Position numbers and translations under genes: made by a program | In this document: positions 18,659 to 26,391 of the stretch, piece after piece | Numbering within the stretch: the first letter of the stretch is position 1 | How the letters are laid out: every line of letters begins with the position of its first letter | The notes under the pieces: model-generated | Told to the model about the DNA's origin: nothing | The model's database searches: none | Seen by the model: only the letters and a program-made list of their open reading frames with translations | Assembly (NCBI RefSeq): GCF_015223055.1 | Contig: NZ_JADFBX010000015.1 | Coordinates: 1-64,000, forward strand | Direction: 5' to 3' | Length of the DNA: 64,000 bases | DNA from: Pedobacter sp. MC2016-24 | Lineage (GTDB): Bacteria; Bacteroidota; Bacteroidia; Sphingobacteriales; Sphingobacteriaceae

Positions 18659-19153
18659 ATGAGAAATGGATTACTTTTCCTGAAATTATTAGTATTACTA
18701 TCTTCTAGCAGTTACTCGCAAGAGAAAGATACTGACAGGTTAAGGTCTGAGATCTTTAAAATCGTAACACCTAAAGATCAAAGCTATCTGGAGCAAGGAC
18801 AATTTAAAAGTAGTGTAATTACATTCTCTTTCGCCATTGGGACCGATGAACAAGGCGATATAGACACGATTGACTTATCAAATTCTGTATTAAATGTGCA
18901 TTCAAATTTCGTTAACTTTGAGCGTATTAAAAAAGAACTAAGGAAACAGGAGCATATTTTCGAACCCTATAAAAATATGTTGTTTTTTGGAATGGTTATG
19001 GTGGCAAATGGCGAATTGGATTACATCAGACCAAACCAATTGTATACCTCATGGCCAAAGCTATTGCAAAATTTACAACCTTTATTGGGTAAAAGGAAAC
19101 TTATTATTTATGATCCGTTTTTGACGCTTTTCTATTATAAGAAAAGTGATTAG
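18659..19153 (+). CDS. Secreted hypothetical protein
   Basis: The 164-residue protein has a signal peptide (about 1-20, LLVLLSSSSYSQ) and a mature domain with ITFSFAIGTDEQGDIDTIDL, mildly like TonB-C/periplasmic beta-sandwich sequences, and a hydrophobic FGMVMVANGELDYI. I do not recognise a family. It starts 3 nt after the preceding gene. The following 159 nt (19154-19312) contain no gene I can support. Confidence 0.58.
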   Translation: MRNGLLFLKLLVLLSSSSYSQEKDTDRLRSEIFKIVTPKDQSYLEQGQFKSSVITFSFAIGTDEQGDIDTIDLSNSVLNVHSNFVNFERIKKELRKQEHIFEPYKNMLFFGMVMVANGELDYIRPNQLYTSWPKLLQNLQPLLGKRKLIIYDPFLTLFYYKKSD

Positions 19154-19312
19154 CTAAGTAACCTTATCTTATTCTTGCTTAAATTTATAGTGTTAGAAAA
19201 CATATATTATAGAAGTGGTTTCGCATGATGACGTTATTTTGGCGTATCAGGTAAAGATTTGAAACTGGATAAAGCAGACCTAAATAATAATAAGAATTAA
19301 TGACTTGAAAAT

Positions 19313-19936
19313 ATGGAGAATAAGCAGTGGATTGGAAATAAAATCAGGTTGGAACCGCTTGAATTAATTCATACAGAAGGACTGACCTTAGCTGCTGAAG
19401 GGAATCAGGAATTGTTTCGCTGGACTGTGGTACCACAGGGAGTTGAAGCAATGACGCAGTATGTGCAATCAGCGATCGAGCAACGCAATGCCGGAACTGG
19501 TTTGCCTTTTGTTATCATTAGTAACGATGACGGAGCCATTAAAGGATCAACCCGTTTTTGGAATATTGCTTACTGGCCCTGGCCATCACAGACGCCGGAA
19601 TTTGGTAGAACTGCACCGGATGTTTGTGAAATTGGTCATACCTGGCTTACGGCTTCTGCTGTTAAAACCGGGATAAATACTGAAGTTAAGTTCTTAATGC
19701 TAAAATATGCTTTTCAGTATTGGAAGGTGTGGCGGGTTAATTTTACAACTGACGTTCGAAATCAGCAATCCAGGACGGCAATTGAACGGTTAGGAGCTAA
19801 ATTTGAAGGAGTGATCCGGGCAGAAAGAATGGGGGCTGATTTTACAGTCAGGGATTCTGCACGATTTTCTATCCTTTTATCCGAATGGTCAGAAGTAGAA
19901 GCTCGGCTTCAAAACTATATGCAATCTTATAACTAA
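19313..19936 (+). CDS. GNAT family N-acetyltransferase (RimJ/RimL type)
   Basis: The 207-residue enzyme starts IRLEPLELIHTEGL, and a central EIGHTWLTASAVKTGINTE gives the acetyl-CoA-binding turn. VNFTTDVRNQQSRTAIERLG matches the C-terminal RimL-like motif (NxxSxxAIExLG). It should acetylate an amino group using acetyl-CoA; the acceptor is unknown. The sialate-esterase-like gene follows after 29 nt. Confidence 0.83.
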   Translation: MENKQWIGNKIRLEPLELIHTEGLTLAAEGNQELFRWTVVPQGVEAMTQYVQSAIEQRNAGTGLPFVIISNDDGAIKGSTRFWNIAYWPWPSQTPEFGRTAPDVCEIGHTWLTASAVKTGINTEVKFLMLKYAFQYWKVWRVNFTTDVRNQQSRTAIERLGAKFEGVIRAERMGADFTVRDSARFSILLSEWSEVEARLQNYMQSYN

Positions 19937-19965
19937 AATATTGCTCGTTTATAAAATATATAAAT

Positions 19966-20811
19966 ATGATAAGTTCCTTTTTAATGGTAGGCCAGTCAAA
20001 TATGGCAGGTCGGGGATATTTGGCTGATGTTAAGCAGATTTATGATGAAAAGATCAAAATGCTGGTGAATGGCCGCTGGCAAACAATGATAGAACCAATT
20101 AACTTTGACAGGCCTACATCAGGCATCGGACTTGCAGCATCATTTGCGGGAGCGTGGAGATTAAAAAATGATCAGGAAGAAATTGGTTTGATACCCTGTG
20201 CTGATGGTGGAACCAGTCTGGACGATTGGGCTGTTGGGGGCGCACTCTTTGACAATGCTGTGTTCCAGGCAAAGCTTGCGCTAAGAACCAGTAAATTGAC
20301 TGGGATTATGTGGCATCAGGGAGAAAATGATAGTTTTGCTGGGCTTTCGGCTGTTTATTATGATAAGCTGAGTATTATCGTTGATGCGTTTCGCGCTGAG
20401 CTGAATGCGCCAGATATTCCTTTTATTATGGGTGGTCTTGGCGATTTTTTAAGCACAGGTAGATACGGTAAATATTTTACTGAATATAAGCAGGTGAATT
20501 ATGCCCTTCAGAAATTCGCTGAAACAAAACCGAACGCTTATTTTGTAACAGCTACGGGATTAACAGCAAATGCGGATGAGCTTCATTTTGATGCGATATC
20601 GTTGCGCAGATTTGGTATCCGGTATTTCGAATCGTTCCTTCAAAAGAAAAATGTGCTAGCTCCAGTTACCGGCGAAGATGAGTTAGTGGATATGGTACAT
20701 CAAAGGCCTTTAACGAAAAATGAGCAGGCCGCATTGTTAAAGATTGATTTTTCACTTGGTAAAATATCTTCAGATGATCTGGACGAAAAGGTAAGCCAAT
20801 TGAATGAGTAA
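19966..20811 (+). CDS. Sialate O-acetylesterase-like SGNH hydrolase (carbohydrate esterase 6-like)
   Basis: The 281-residue SASA-domain protein has the nucleophile motif GQSNMAG at 9-15, an oxyanion region IPCADGGTSLDDW, block III IMWHQGENDS and the catalytic pair in DELHFD. These enzymes remove acetyl groups from sugars. No signal peptide is present, unusual for a polysaccharide esterase, so it may act on imported sugars. The last 50 residues (LTKNEQAALLKIDFSLGKIS) form an extra helical tail. Dispersed repeat copy A lies 70 nt downstream. Confidence 0.83.
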   Translation: MISSFLMVGQSNMAGRGYLADVKQIYDEKIKMLVNGRWQTMIEPINFDRPTSGIGLAASFAGAWRLKNDQEEIGLIPCADGGTSLDDWAVGGALFDNAVFQAKLALRTSKLTGIMWHQGENDSFAGLSAVYYDKLSIIVDAFRAELNAPDIPFIMGGLGDFLSTGRYGKYFTEYKQVNYALQKFAETKPNAYFVTATGLTANADELHFDAISLRRFGIRYFESFLQKKNVLAPVTGEDELVDMVHQRPLTKNEQAALLKIDFSLGKISSDDLDEKVSQLNE

Positions 20812-20881
20812 TCAACTTGATCGGTTAATTTCAATAGTCTATCCTTAGTGTCTTCCAAATTACTTTTGTCCAGAAGATCAA

Positions 20882-20950
20882 TTACGGTTTCCCGTAAGGA
20901 CAAGCTTGTTTATCTGACTACTTTCGAATTATGATTGGGAACTGAAATTT
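20882..20950 (+). repeat. Dispersed 69-bp element, copy A
   Basis: This is one of three ungapped copies (A here, B 23312-23380, C 47296-47364). It begins with the palindrome TTACGGTTTCCCGTAA (20882-20897), followed about 20 nt later by TACTTTCG, a near-match to the -7 consensus, and by GGGAACTGAAAT. It lies 121 nt before the HsdR-N-like gene. Immediately after it a long hairpin can form (20942-20958 with 20981-20995). Confidence 0.7.
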
Positions 20951-21071
20951 TGAGTTGAATGATTCCCTGGTCGGATTTGGTCAACTGAATTTCAGAATGA
21001 TTTATTAGAAAGTAAAAAATAGGGTGCCAGATATTACTGACACATGGAGCAATTGTAATAAGGTATTTGAT

Positions 21072-22139
21072 ATGGATTTTAAAGACGAAGTAAGGCAATT
21101 AGGGACGAGAACTGCAAAGATGATTCCGCAGATTCAAACAGAAGAAGCAACCAAAAATGCGCTGATCATGCCATTTATCAGATTGTTGGGATTTGATGTA
21201 TTTGATCCATTTGAAGTTAACCCGGAATTCATTGCGGATATTGGGATTAAAAAAGGCGAGAAGGTTGACTATGCAATTATGAAGGATGGGGAGCCCATCA
21301 TCATCATTGAGTGCAAACACCATCTGGAAAAGTTGGATCCACACAATTCACAGCTGTTTAGATATTTTCATGTGACTAAAGCTAAGTTTAGCTTATTAAC
21401 TAATGGATTGAATTATAGGTTTTATACGGATTTAAATGATCCCAATAAAATGGATGATAAGCCGTTTTTTGAATTCAATATTGCTGAAATCAAGGATGCG
21501 CAGATCGAGGAATTAAAAAAGTTCCATAAGTCGTATTTTGACATTGAAAACATTTCTAATACAGCATCTGATTTAAAGTTTACCAATGAACTTAAAGCCC
21601 TCATTACATCGGAACTTAGAGATCCTTCGACAGTATTTGTAAAACATTTTGCCAGTCAGGTGTATCAGGGTAAGTTGACAGAAAAAATTCTGGCTCAGTT
21701 TACTGAACTGGTTAAACGGTCCTCTAACCAGGTGCTCAATGATGCGATTACCGACAGGTTGAAAATGGCTTTAGGGAAGGAAGAGGCCAACAGTAACGAA
21801 ACTGAAGTAAAAAGTACAGCTGAGCCTGTAATGGCGACTGAAACGGGAATTGTAACCACTGAAGAGGAAATTGAAGGGTACTTTGTTGTGAAGTCAATTT
21901 TACGAGAGGTAGTTGACCCAAAACGGATTGTGCATCGTGATGCGTTATCATACTTTGCCATATTGCTTGATGACAACAATCGCAAGACCATATGCAGGCT
22001 GTATTTGGGCAATAAGAAGTATTTGGCTGTGCTGGATGAAAATAAGAAGGAAGTTAAGTATGAAATCAATTCAATTGATGACCTGTATCAACATTCGGGT
22101 GTTTTAACTGATATCATTAATAGGTTGGAAAAAAAGTAA
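21072..22139 (+). CDS. HsdR-N-like PD-(D/E)XK nuclease-domain protein
   Basis: About 355 residues from ATG 21072 (MDFKDEVRQLGTRTAKMI). An earlier in-frame ATG at 21024 adds 16 residues unlike the family start. The type I restriction R-subunit-like N-terminal domain (about 1-150) has NALIMPFIRLLGFDVFDP and the nuclease core VDYAIMKDGEPIIIIECK. The second half (about 270-355, TEEEIEGYFVVKSIL, ICRLYLGNKKYLAVLD) matches the C-terminal region of such orphan proteins. No helicase, methylase or specificity gene is nearby. It could be a stand-alone defence nuclease, but the function is unproven. Confidence 0.75.
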   Translation: MDFKDEVRQLGTRTAKMIPQIQTEEATKNALIMPFIRLLGFDVFDPFEVNPEFIADIGIKKGEKVDYAIMKDGEPIIIIECKHHLEKLDPHNSQLFRYFHVTKAKFSLLTNGLNYRFYTDLNDPNKMDDKPFFEFNIAEIKDAQIEELKKFHKSYFDIENISNTASDLKFTNELKALITSELRDPSTVFVKHFASQVYQGKLTEKILAQFTELVKRSSNQVLNDAITDRLKMALGKEEANSNETEVKSTAEPVMATETGIVTTEEEIEGYFVVKSILREVVDPKRIVHRDALSYFAILLDDNNRKTICRLYLGNKKYLAVLDENKKEVKYEINSIDDLYQHSGVLTDIINRLEKK

Positions 22140-22152
22140 AGCACACATTAGA

Positions 22153-22177
22153 AAAGCCTCCTTTTTAGGGAGGCTTT
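22153..22177. terminator. Bidirectional terminator
   Basis: AAAGCCTCC and GGAGGCTTT form a 9-bp stem with a 7-nt loop between the convergent genes ending at 22139 (plus) and 22184 (minus). Confidence 0.75.
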
Positions 22178-22183
22178 ACCTTA

Positions 22184-22609
22184 TTAAATTTGTAATTTTA
22201 AAGCGGCGGAAATATGTTTTTCCCCTTCTTCATCCAGAAAAACTTTTGCTGGCGTAAGTCCGACATATCTACCCCCTTCATGTGGCCGGGCTTCGATTAC
22301 CTGGAAGCTGACCAGTTTACCTGATTTAACATAACGACCTTCCAGTTGAGTTGCACAACTTCCCTCTTCTCCGGTCGGTATACGCAAGATTCCCTCAAAA
22401 TCATTTTCATTAAATAAACGGATAAGTTCAGCCTGGTGCTGGCGCTCGAAATAACGGAAAAAGTACTTTTGTGACTCCCCGGTTTCTACATGTTTCAGCG
22501 AAATCAACCATTTCCTTTTAAAAATCTTCAGTTCTTTCATCAAGAAGTCAAACAAATCCGAATATTCCCCCGGACTTACTTCCTTAGTCATTAATATTTT
22601 ATTACTCAT
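22184..22609 (-). CDS. Hypothetical cytoplasmic protein
   Basis: The 141-residue soluble protein has a first half predicted helical and basic (MKELKIFKRKWLISLKHVET), then FFRYFERQHQAELIRLFNEN and a strand-rich end (GRYVKSGKLVSFQVIEARPH). I do not recognise the family. It is monocistronic with its own terminator. The 225 bp upstream (22610-22835) hold only the promoter of the opposite gene. Confidence 0.55.
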   Translation of the reverse strand: MSNKILMTKEVSPGEYSDLFDFLMKELKIFKRKWLISLKHVETGESQKYFFRYFERQHQAELIRLFNENDFEGILRIPTGEEGSCATQLEGRYVKSGKLVSFQVIEARPHEGGRYVGLTPAKVFLDEEGEKHISAALKLQI

Positions 22610-22774
22610 AGGTTATGATAGTTTGTTTTATAAAAATATAAAAAAATGCCATAACTTAAATAACAATAAATGTATATGATGCACATTCTTAGGTGAGTAG
22701 CTCAAATGGCTCGTGTATGTAATTTGAAGCATATAAATTCTCAGTGATTTGGATTGTACTTTTTAAAAAGCCAA

Positions 22775-22804
22775 TTGACTAGCAAGGCATATTTTATATC
22801 TTAG
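22775..22804 (+). promoter_or_regulatory. Bacteroidota-type promoter for the DUF2809 gene
   Basis: A -33 TTG at 22775-22777 and a -7 TATCTTAG at 22797-22804 are separated by 19 nt. The -7 box has one mismatch to TAnnTTTG. The ATG follows 31 nt later. Confidence 0.5.
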
Positions 22805-22835
22805 TTGAGAACTTTTAGTTTATAATCCAATGTAG

Positions 22836-23228
22836 ATGCAATTCAGAAAAAGACTCCCATATGTCGGTTTAATTTTTTTAATCATATTGCTTGGGCTTTT
22901 GTCAAGGCAATTCGCTTTGATACCTGTATCGACAGGTGATGCATTATGGGCAACAATGATTTTTTTTATAGTCAGGTTTTTCCTGGTTGATGCTCGTGTG
23001 AACTCGGTTGCATGGATTGGTTTATTAATTTGTTACCTGGTAGAGTTCAGTCAGCTTTATCAGCAGCCCTGGATCAATAACATTAGGCAGACCCTGCCGG
23101 GGCGATTGATTTTAGGTCAAGGATTTCTTTGGTCTGATCTCATTGCATATGCTATAGGAATTTTTATAGCATATTTAATAGATTCTGCGGTAGCGGGAAA
23201 ACGATCTTTAACAAAAGGGAGTAAATAG
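22836..23228 (+). CDS. DUF2809 integral membrane protein
   Basis: The 130-residue protein has four membrane helices (about 9-25, 38-52, 58-75, 100-120). The DUF2809 features are GLLSRQFALIPVSTGDALWA near the start and VEFSQLYQQPWINNIR with GQGFLWSDLIAYAIG further on. The function of the family is unknown. It is monocistronic, followed by a double hairpin terminator. Confidence 0.82.
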   Translation: MQFRKRLPYVGLIFLIILLGLLSRQFALIPVSTGDALWATMIFFIVRFFLVDARVNSVAWIGLLICYLVEFSQLYQQPWINNIRQTLPGRLILGQGFLWSDLIAYAIGIFIAYLIDSAVAGKRSLTKGSK

Positions 23229-23252
23229 AACGTTTGAATTTTTAGTTAGGTT

Positions 23253-23307
23253 GCAGATCAGGTGATCTGCCTTCGGTATCTCTCCCCGATGGAGAGTGGA
23301 CTTTTTT
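23253..23307 (+). terminator. Double hairpin terminator after DUF2809
   Basis: The first hairpin GCAGATCA/TGATCTGC has a 2-nt loop (23253-23270). The second, CTCTCC/GGAGAG (23280-23296), is followed by TGGACTTTTTT. Together they insulate the DUF2809 gene from the Ter operon. Confidence 0.65.
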
Positions 23308-23311
23308 CGTT

Positions 23312-23380
23312 TTACGGGTTCCCGTAAGGAAAACTTTGTTTACCTGCATACTTTCGAATCATAATTAGGAACTGAAATTC
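23312..23380 (+). repeat. Dispersed 69-bp element, copy B (before the Ter operon)
   Basis: This copy carries the most perfect palindrome of the three, TTACGGGTTCCCGTAA (7-bp arms, 2-nt centre, 23312-23327). The conserved TACTTTCG follows at 23349-23356. The TerC start codon lies 92 nt beyond the element, so it is a candidate regulated promoter for the operon. Confidence 0.72.
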
Positions 23381-23471
23381 TAAATTATGAAGAAGTGCTG
23401 CGTAAATGCTCAGTTAAAATTCATGGTTTTGTTGAAGTTCATAGTGAGCAATCAATATTAACGACACCCAA

Positions 23472-24470
23472 ATGAACCAACATCCAATTTTCTTAGAACA
23501 CCCCGGTCTTATTATAATCTTTGCCGTTGCTGTTATCGTTATGCTATTGCTAGATCTAGGCATTTTTAATAAAAAAAGTCATGTTGTTTCCAATAAGGAG
23601 GCTATTACCTGGTCATTGGTTTGGATCAGTTTAGCCATGGCCTTTAGCGGTCTTGTGTATCATTTTGCCGGGCCAGTTAAGTTTTTTGAATTTCAGTCTG
23701 CCTATTGGATTGAAAAGGCACTGTCTGTAGATAATCTATTTGTATTTATACTTGTTTTCAAATTTTTTGATGTAGCCAATGCCAACAAGCATAAGGTTCT
23801 GTTTTGGGGAATTATTGGGGCTTTAGTTTTGAGGGGGCTCTTTATCTTTTCTGGTGCATTTTTAATTGAGCTTACTTATCTGAATAAGCTGTTAAATGTA
23901 GTTGGGTTACGAGGTTTTAAGTATGATATCAATATCATCATGACACTTTTTGGTCTATTCCTGGTTTACGCAGGGATTAAATCCTGGTCGTCTGGTGAAG
24001 AGGATGACGAAGAGGATTACAACAACACAAGGGGAGCGAAATTGATCCGCAAAGTTTTTAATGTGAGTGATCAATACGATGCTGATAAATTTTTCACCAT
24101 TCAGAATGGAAAGAAGTTTGCAACACCGCTGTTGGTAGTTGTGGCTGTTATTGAATTTACAGATCTTTTATTTGCGGTAGACTCTATCCCGGCCATTTTT
24201 GCCATTTCTAATGATCCATTCATCCTATATACGTCCAATATCTTTGCCATACTCGGATTGAGGGCGCTTTTCTTTCTACTGGATAATTTTATTTACTTGT
24301 TTAGCAAGTTGAAATACGGCCTGGCCATTATTCTATCTTTTATCGGATTGAAGATGATCATTGCACCATTTTATCACATCGAGTCCATTTATTCACTCCT
24401 GGTGATTGGTGTGATATTGGGCTTTTCAGTTTTGCTCTCCCTCATTTTACCGGACGAAAAAAACTCATAA
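23472..24470 (+). CDS. terC: TerC family integral membrane protein
   Basis: The 332-residue protein has about eight membrane helices and the TerC family acidic motifs inside them: LLLDLGIFN, EKALSVDNLFVFILVFKFF and IEFTDLLFAVDSIPAIFAIS. The cytoplasmic acidic loop GEEDDEEDYNN lies near residue 180. Family members (TerC/Alx/MeeF) are linked to tellurite resistance and metal, notably manganese, export. It is the first gene of a nine-gene unit that also has two TerD genes, so a Ter-linked role is favoured over a generic Alx role. Confidence 0.9.
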   Translation: MNQHPIFLEHPGLIIIFAVAVIVMLLLDLGIFNKKSHVVSNKEAITWSLVWISLAMAFSGLVYHFAGPVKFFEFQSAYWIEKALSVDNLFVFILVFKFFDVANANKHKVLFWGIIGALVLRGLFIFSGAFLIELTYLNKLLNVVGLRGFKYDINIIMTLFGLFLVYAGIKSWSSGEEDDEEDYNNTRGAKLIRKVFNVSDQYDADKFFTIQNGKKFATPLLVVVAVIEFTDLLFAVDSIPAIFAISNDPFILYTSNIFAILGLRALFFLLDNFIYLFSKLKYGLAIILSFIGLKMIIAPFYHIESIYSLLVIGVILGFSVLLSLILPDEKNS

Positions 24471-24504
24471 TAGCTTCATCAATTTTAAATTAAAATATAC
24501 GATA

Positions 24505-26007
24505 ATGAAAAAGAAATACTGTATTGTCCTTATAGCTGCGTTGGGAATTCAGGGCTGCAGCAGCGAAAATGGTGATCCATTTGCTGAATTTGATCCCTAT
24601 ATCGCTACGGAACTGCCTGGCCGCATTGAAGCGTACAATAATGCAAGGGATACAAATAGTATCAAAAGTGGAAATGTAGCACTTTATATCGATTTCTCGG
24701 CCGGAATGAATACCGCATTCTCAAATCCTGAGATTAAACACTTAATGGGGGATTGCTTTAATGCTGTTTTAGCTGATCAGTTTGATGTGTATAAATTGGT
24801 CAGTGGTGCCGTAACACCTTTGGAAGTTACGAACCCCACCGAACTTGGTGAAAAAGTCAGCGACGCAAAGGAATACCTCAATAGACGGGCTCCGATCCAG
24901 ATGGGAGTGGAGAAGATCGTTGCCTCCAATAGCGATGCCTTGCTGATTACTGATTTTGAAGAATTTCAAAATGATAAGGAAGTGACCAGTACAGCTTATC
25001 TGAAGATTTCATTTTCAAAATGGCTGGCTAAAGGAAACGCCGTTAACTTCTTTGTAGCCAATTATAATGAGGGAAAGGTGACCAAGCACATCTATTTTAC
25101 CATATTTAGTTGCGGAAGGCCAGACACCAAAAGTTTATTGAGTAAGCTGGAACCTAAGTTGAGTTTGTTAAACTCGAAATTTGAACTTTCTACCCAGTCA
25201 TTTAAGCTGAGTACAGATTATCCCACGGAGAAATCGGGGGGTATATTTTATGATCCAAAAGGAACATCGGAAGCGACCAGGAATGTTTTGGATCTTAAAA
25301 GTAATTATGTAAATGGTTTAAAAAATGGAAGAAACTTTGAGTTTTATCCATTTGGTGTGGATTGGAATACGATTGGAAAACTTCATGAAAGTTATAATGA
25401 GCAACATCAGTTTAATGACTTTTTTAGAAAGTTGTGGATTGATTTAAGCAATGAAGACAGTTATCTGTTTGGTGATTTTGCGGTCAATGTATCCGACGTA
25501 TCGGAAGATTACGAGCAGTTTTCAAAATGTTTGGAGGTTAAAAAGCACAAGCCAAAGTTAGCTAAAGGAAGCAATGGTGAGGCTAAGTTTGCAGATGAGG
25601 AAAAAGACCCTATAGCAATGAAGTGCTATAATACTGATGGCTTTTTGAAACCGGAATGGATGTATAAAGCTAAAGATCCGGTAGCGTTGACGGAAGTTTT
25701 TGTACTTAACCAGACACTCTTTAAGAATACAAAGACAATTAACCGCAAAAAGACGGAGTTAGGCGTTTCATTTGATCCACAATTTAAAGTTAAAAATATT
25801 CAAAATCCGGGCGGACTACTTAGGGTGGATATTGTGCTTAAAAATCCACAACCGAATTTAGCTAATCCAGCACTTGATCAGTTTAAATGGGTTAATGAAA
25901 GTGGAATTTCTAACATCGCCCTGCGGGAATCTATAGTTAGTACGCTACAGGATATTAAACCGGAAAACAAGGTAGTGTACTCGTATTATATCAAAACAAA
26001 TCAATAA
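24505..26007 (+). CDS. Lipoprotein with vWA-like domain, Ter operon
   Basis: The 500-residue envelope lipoprotein has a signal peptide with lipobox GIQGC (Cys18). Residues about 57-175 look like a von Willebrand A fold, with a first strand and metal-site-like VALYIDFSAGM (Asp63, Ser65) and a later ALLITDFEEF (about 147-156). In between is NRRAPIQMGVEKIVAS, like the vWA T-loop helix. The remaining 320 residues (IDLSNEDSYLFGDFAVNVSD and others) are unrecognised. vWA proteins are common partners in Ter systems. The gene is 34 nt after terC and 27 nt before the next gene. Confidence 0.7.
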   Translation: MKKKYCIVLIAALGIQGCSSENGDPFAEFDPYIATELPGRIEAYNNARDTNSIKSGNVALYIDFSAGMNTAFSNPEIKHLMGDCFNAVLADQFDVYKLVSGAVTPLEVTNPTELGEKVSDAKEYLNRRAPIQMGVEKIVASNSDALLITDFEEFQNDKEVTSTAYLKISFSKWLAKGNAVNFFVANYNEGKVTKHIYFTIFSCGRPDTKSLLSKLEPKLSLLNSKFELSTQSFKLSTDYPTEKSGGIFYDPKGTSEATRNVLDLKSNYVNGLKNGRNFEFYPFGVDWNTIGKLHESYNEQHQFNDFFRKLWIDLSNEDSYLFGDFAVNVSDVSEDYEQFSKCLEVKKHKPKLAKGSNGEAKFADEEKDPIAMKCYNTDGFLKPEWMYKAKDPVALTEVFVLNQTLFKNTKTINRKKTELGVSFDPQFKVKNIQNPGGLLRVDIVLKNPQPNLANPALDQFKWVNESGISNIALRESIVSTLQDIKPENKVVYSYYIKTNQ

Positions 26008-26034
26008 TTATCAAACCATTTAATAGACAATTAC

Positions 26035-26373
26035 ATGCAATCTGTATCTGCTTACATCATTTCAATTGTGATCACTTTCATTTTTTTACTAGTATCGGCT
26101 TTGATCTCCACATCCATCAAGTTTGAGGGAGGCAGTCAGCCTAAAGATGCTCAGAAGCGTAAAACCTGGTTCTGGATTTTCGCCTTGCTTAATCCTGCCG
26201 TAATTTTCCTAATGGGGTATTATGCCTTTAAGCCGGATGCAAACATCATGGTGGTGAACAAATATGTCTCTGCCTTAGGCGTAGGGACTGCCATAGGCTT
26301 TTTCGTGTACCTGATTGGTGGACTGATACTAAGTAAGACTTTTAAAAATGGCAAACTGGGTCACTGGTTCTAA
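26035..26373 (+). CDS. Small membrane protein, Ter operon
   Basis: The 112-residue protein has three membrane helices (about 5-25, 46-64, 82-102), with a basic cytoplasmic loop KDAQKRKTW between the first two and a short lysine-rich tail. The family is not recognised. Its place between the vWA-like lipoprotein and the tubulin-like protein suggests an inner-membrane anchor or link for the system. The spacing is 27 and 18 nt to its neighbours. Confidence 0.65.
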   Translation: MQSVSAYIISIVITFIFLLVSALISTSIKFEGGSQPKDAQKRKTWFWIFALLNPAVIFLMGYYAFKPDANIMVVNKYVSALGVGTAIGFFVYLIGGLILSKTFKNGKLGHWF

Positions 26374-26391
26374 TCCTTAATCAAAAACATC

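Noticed and set aside
19154..19312. Short protein-like frame near 19210-19260
   Set aside because: Fewer than 20 codons, no start, no match to a known family.
20700..20903. Minus-strand 67-codon open frame overlapping the sialate-esterase end
   Set aside because: It is antisense to a well-supported gene and its first codons come from repeat copy A, so it is a chance frame.
20862..20932. Repeat element as a coding relic (all copies end SRK...FE(S/L) stop)
   Set aside because: The frame is shared only because the DNA is repeated. Differences change amino acids freely, and conservation continues past the stop.
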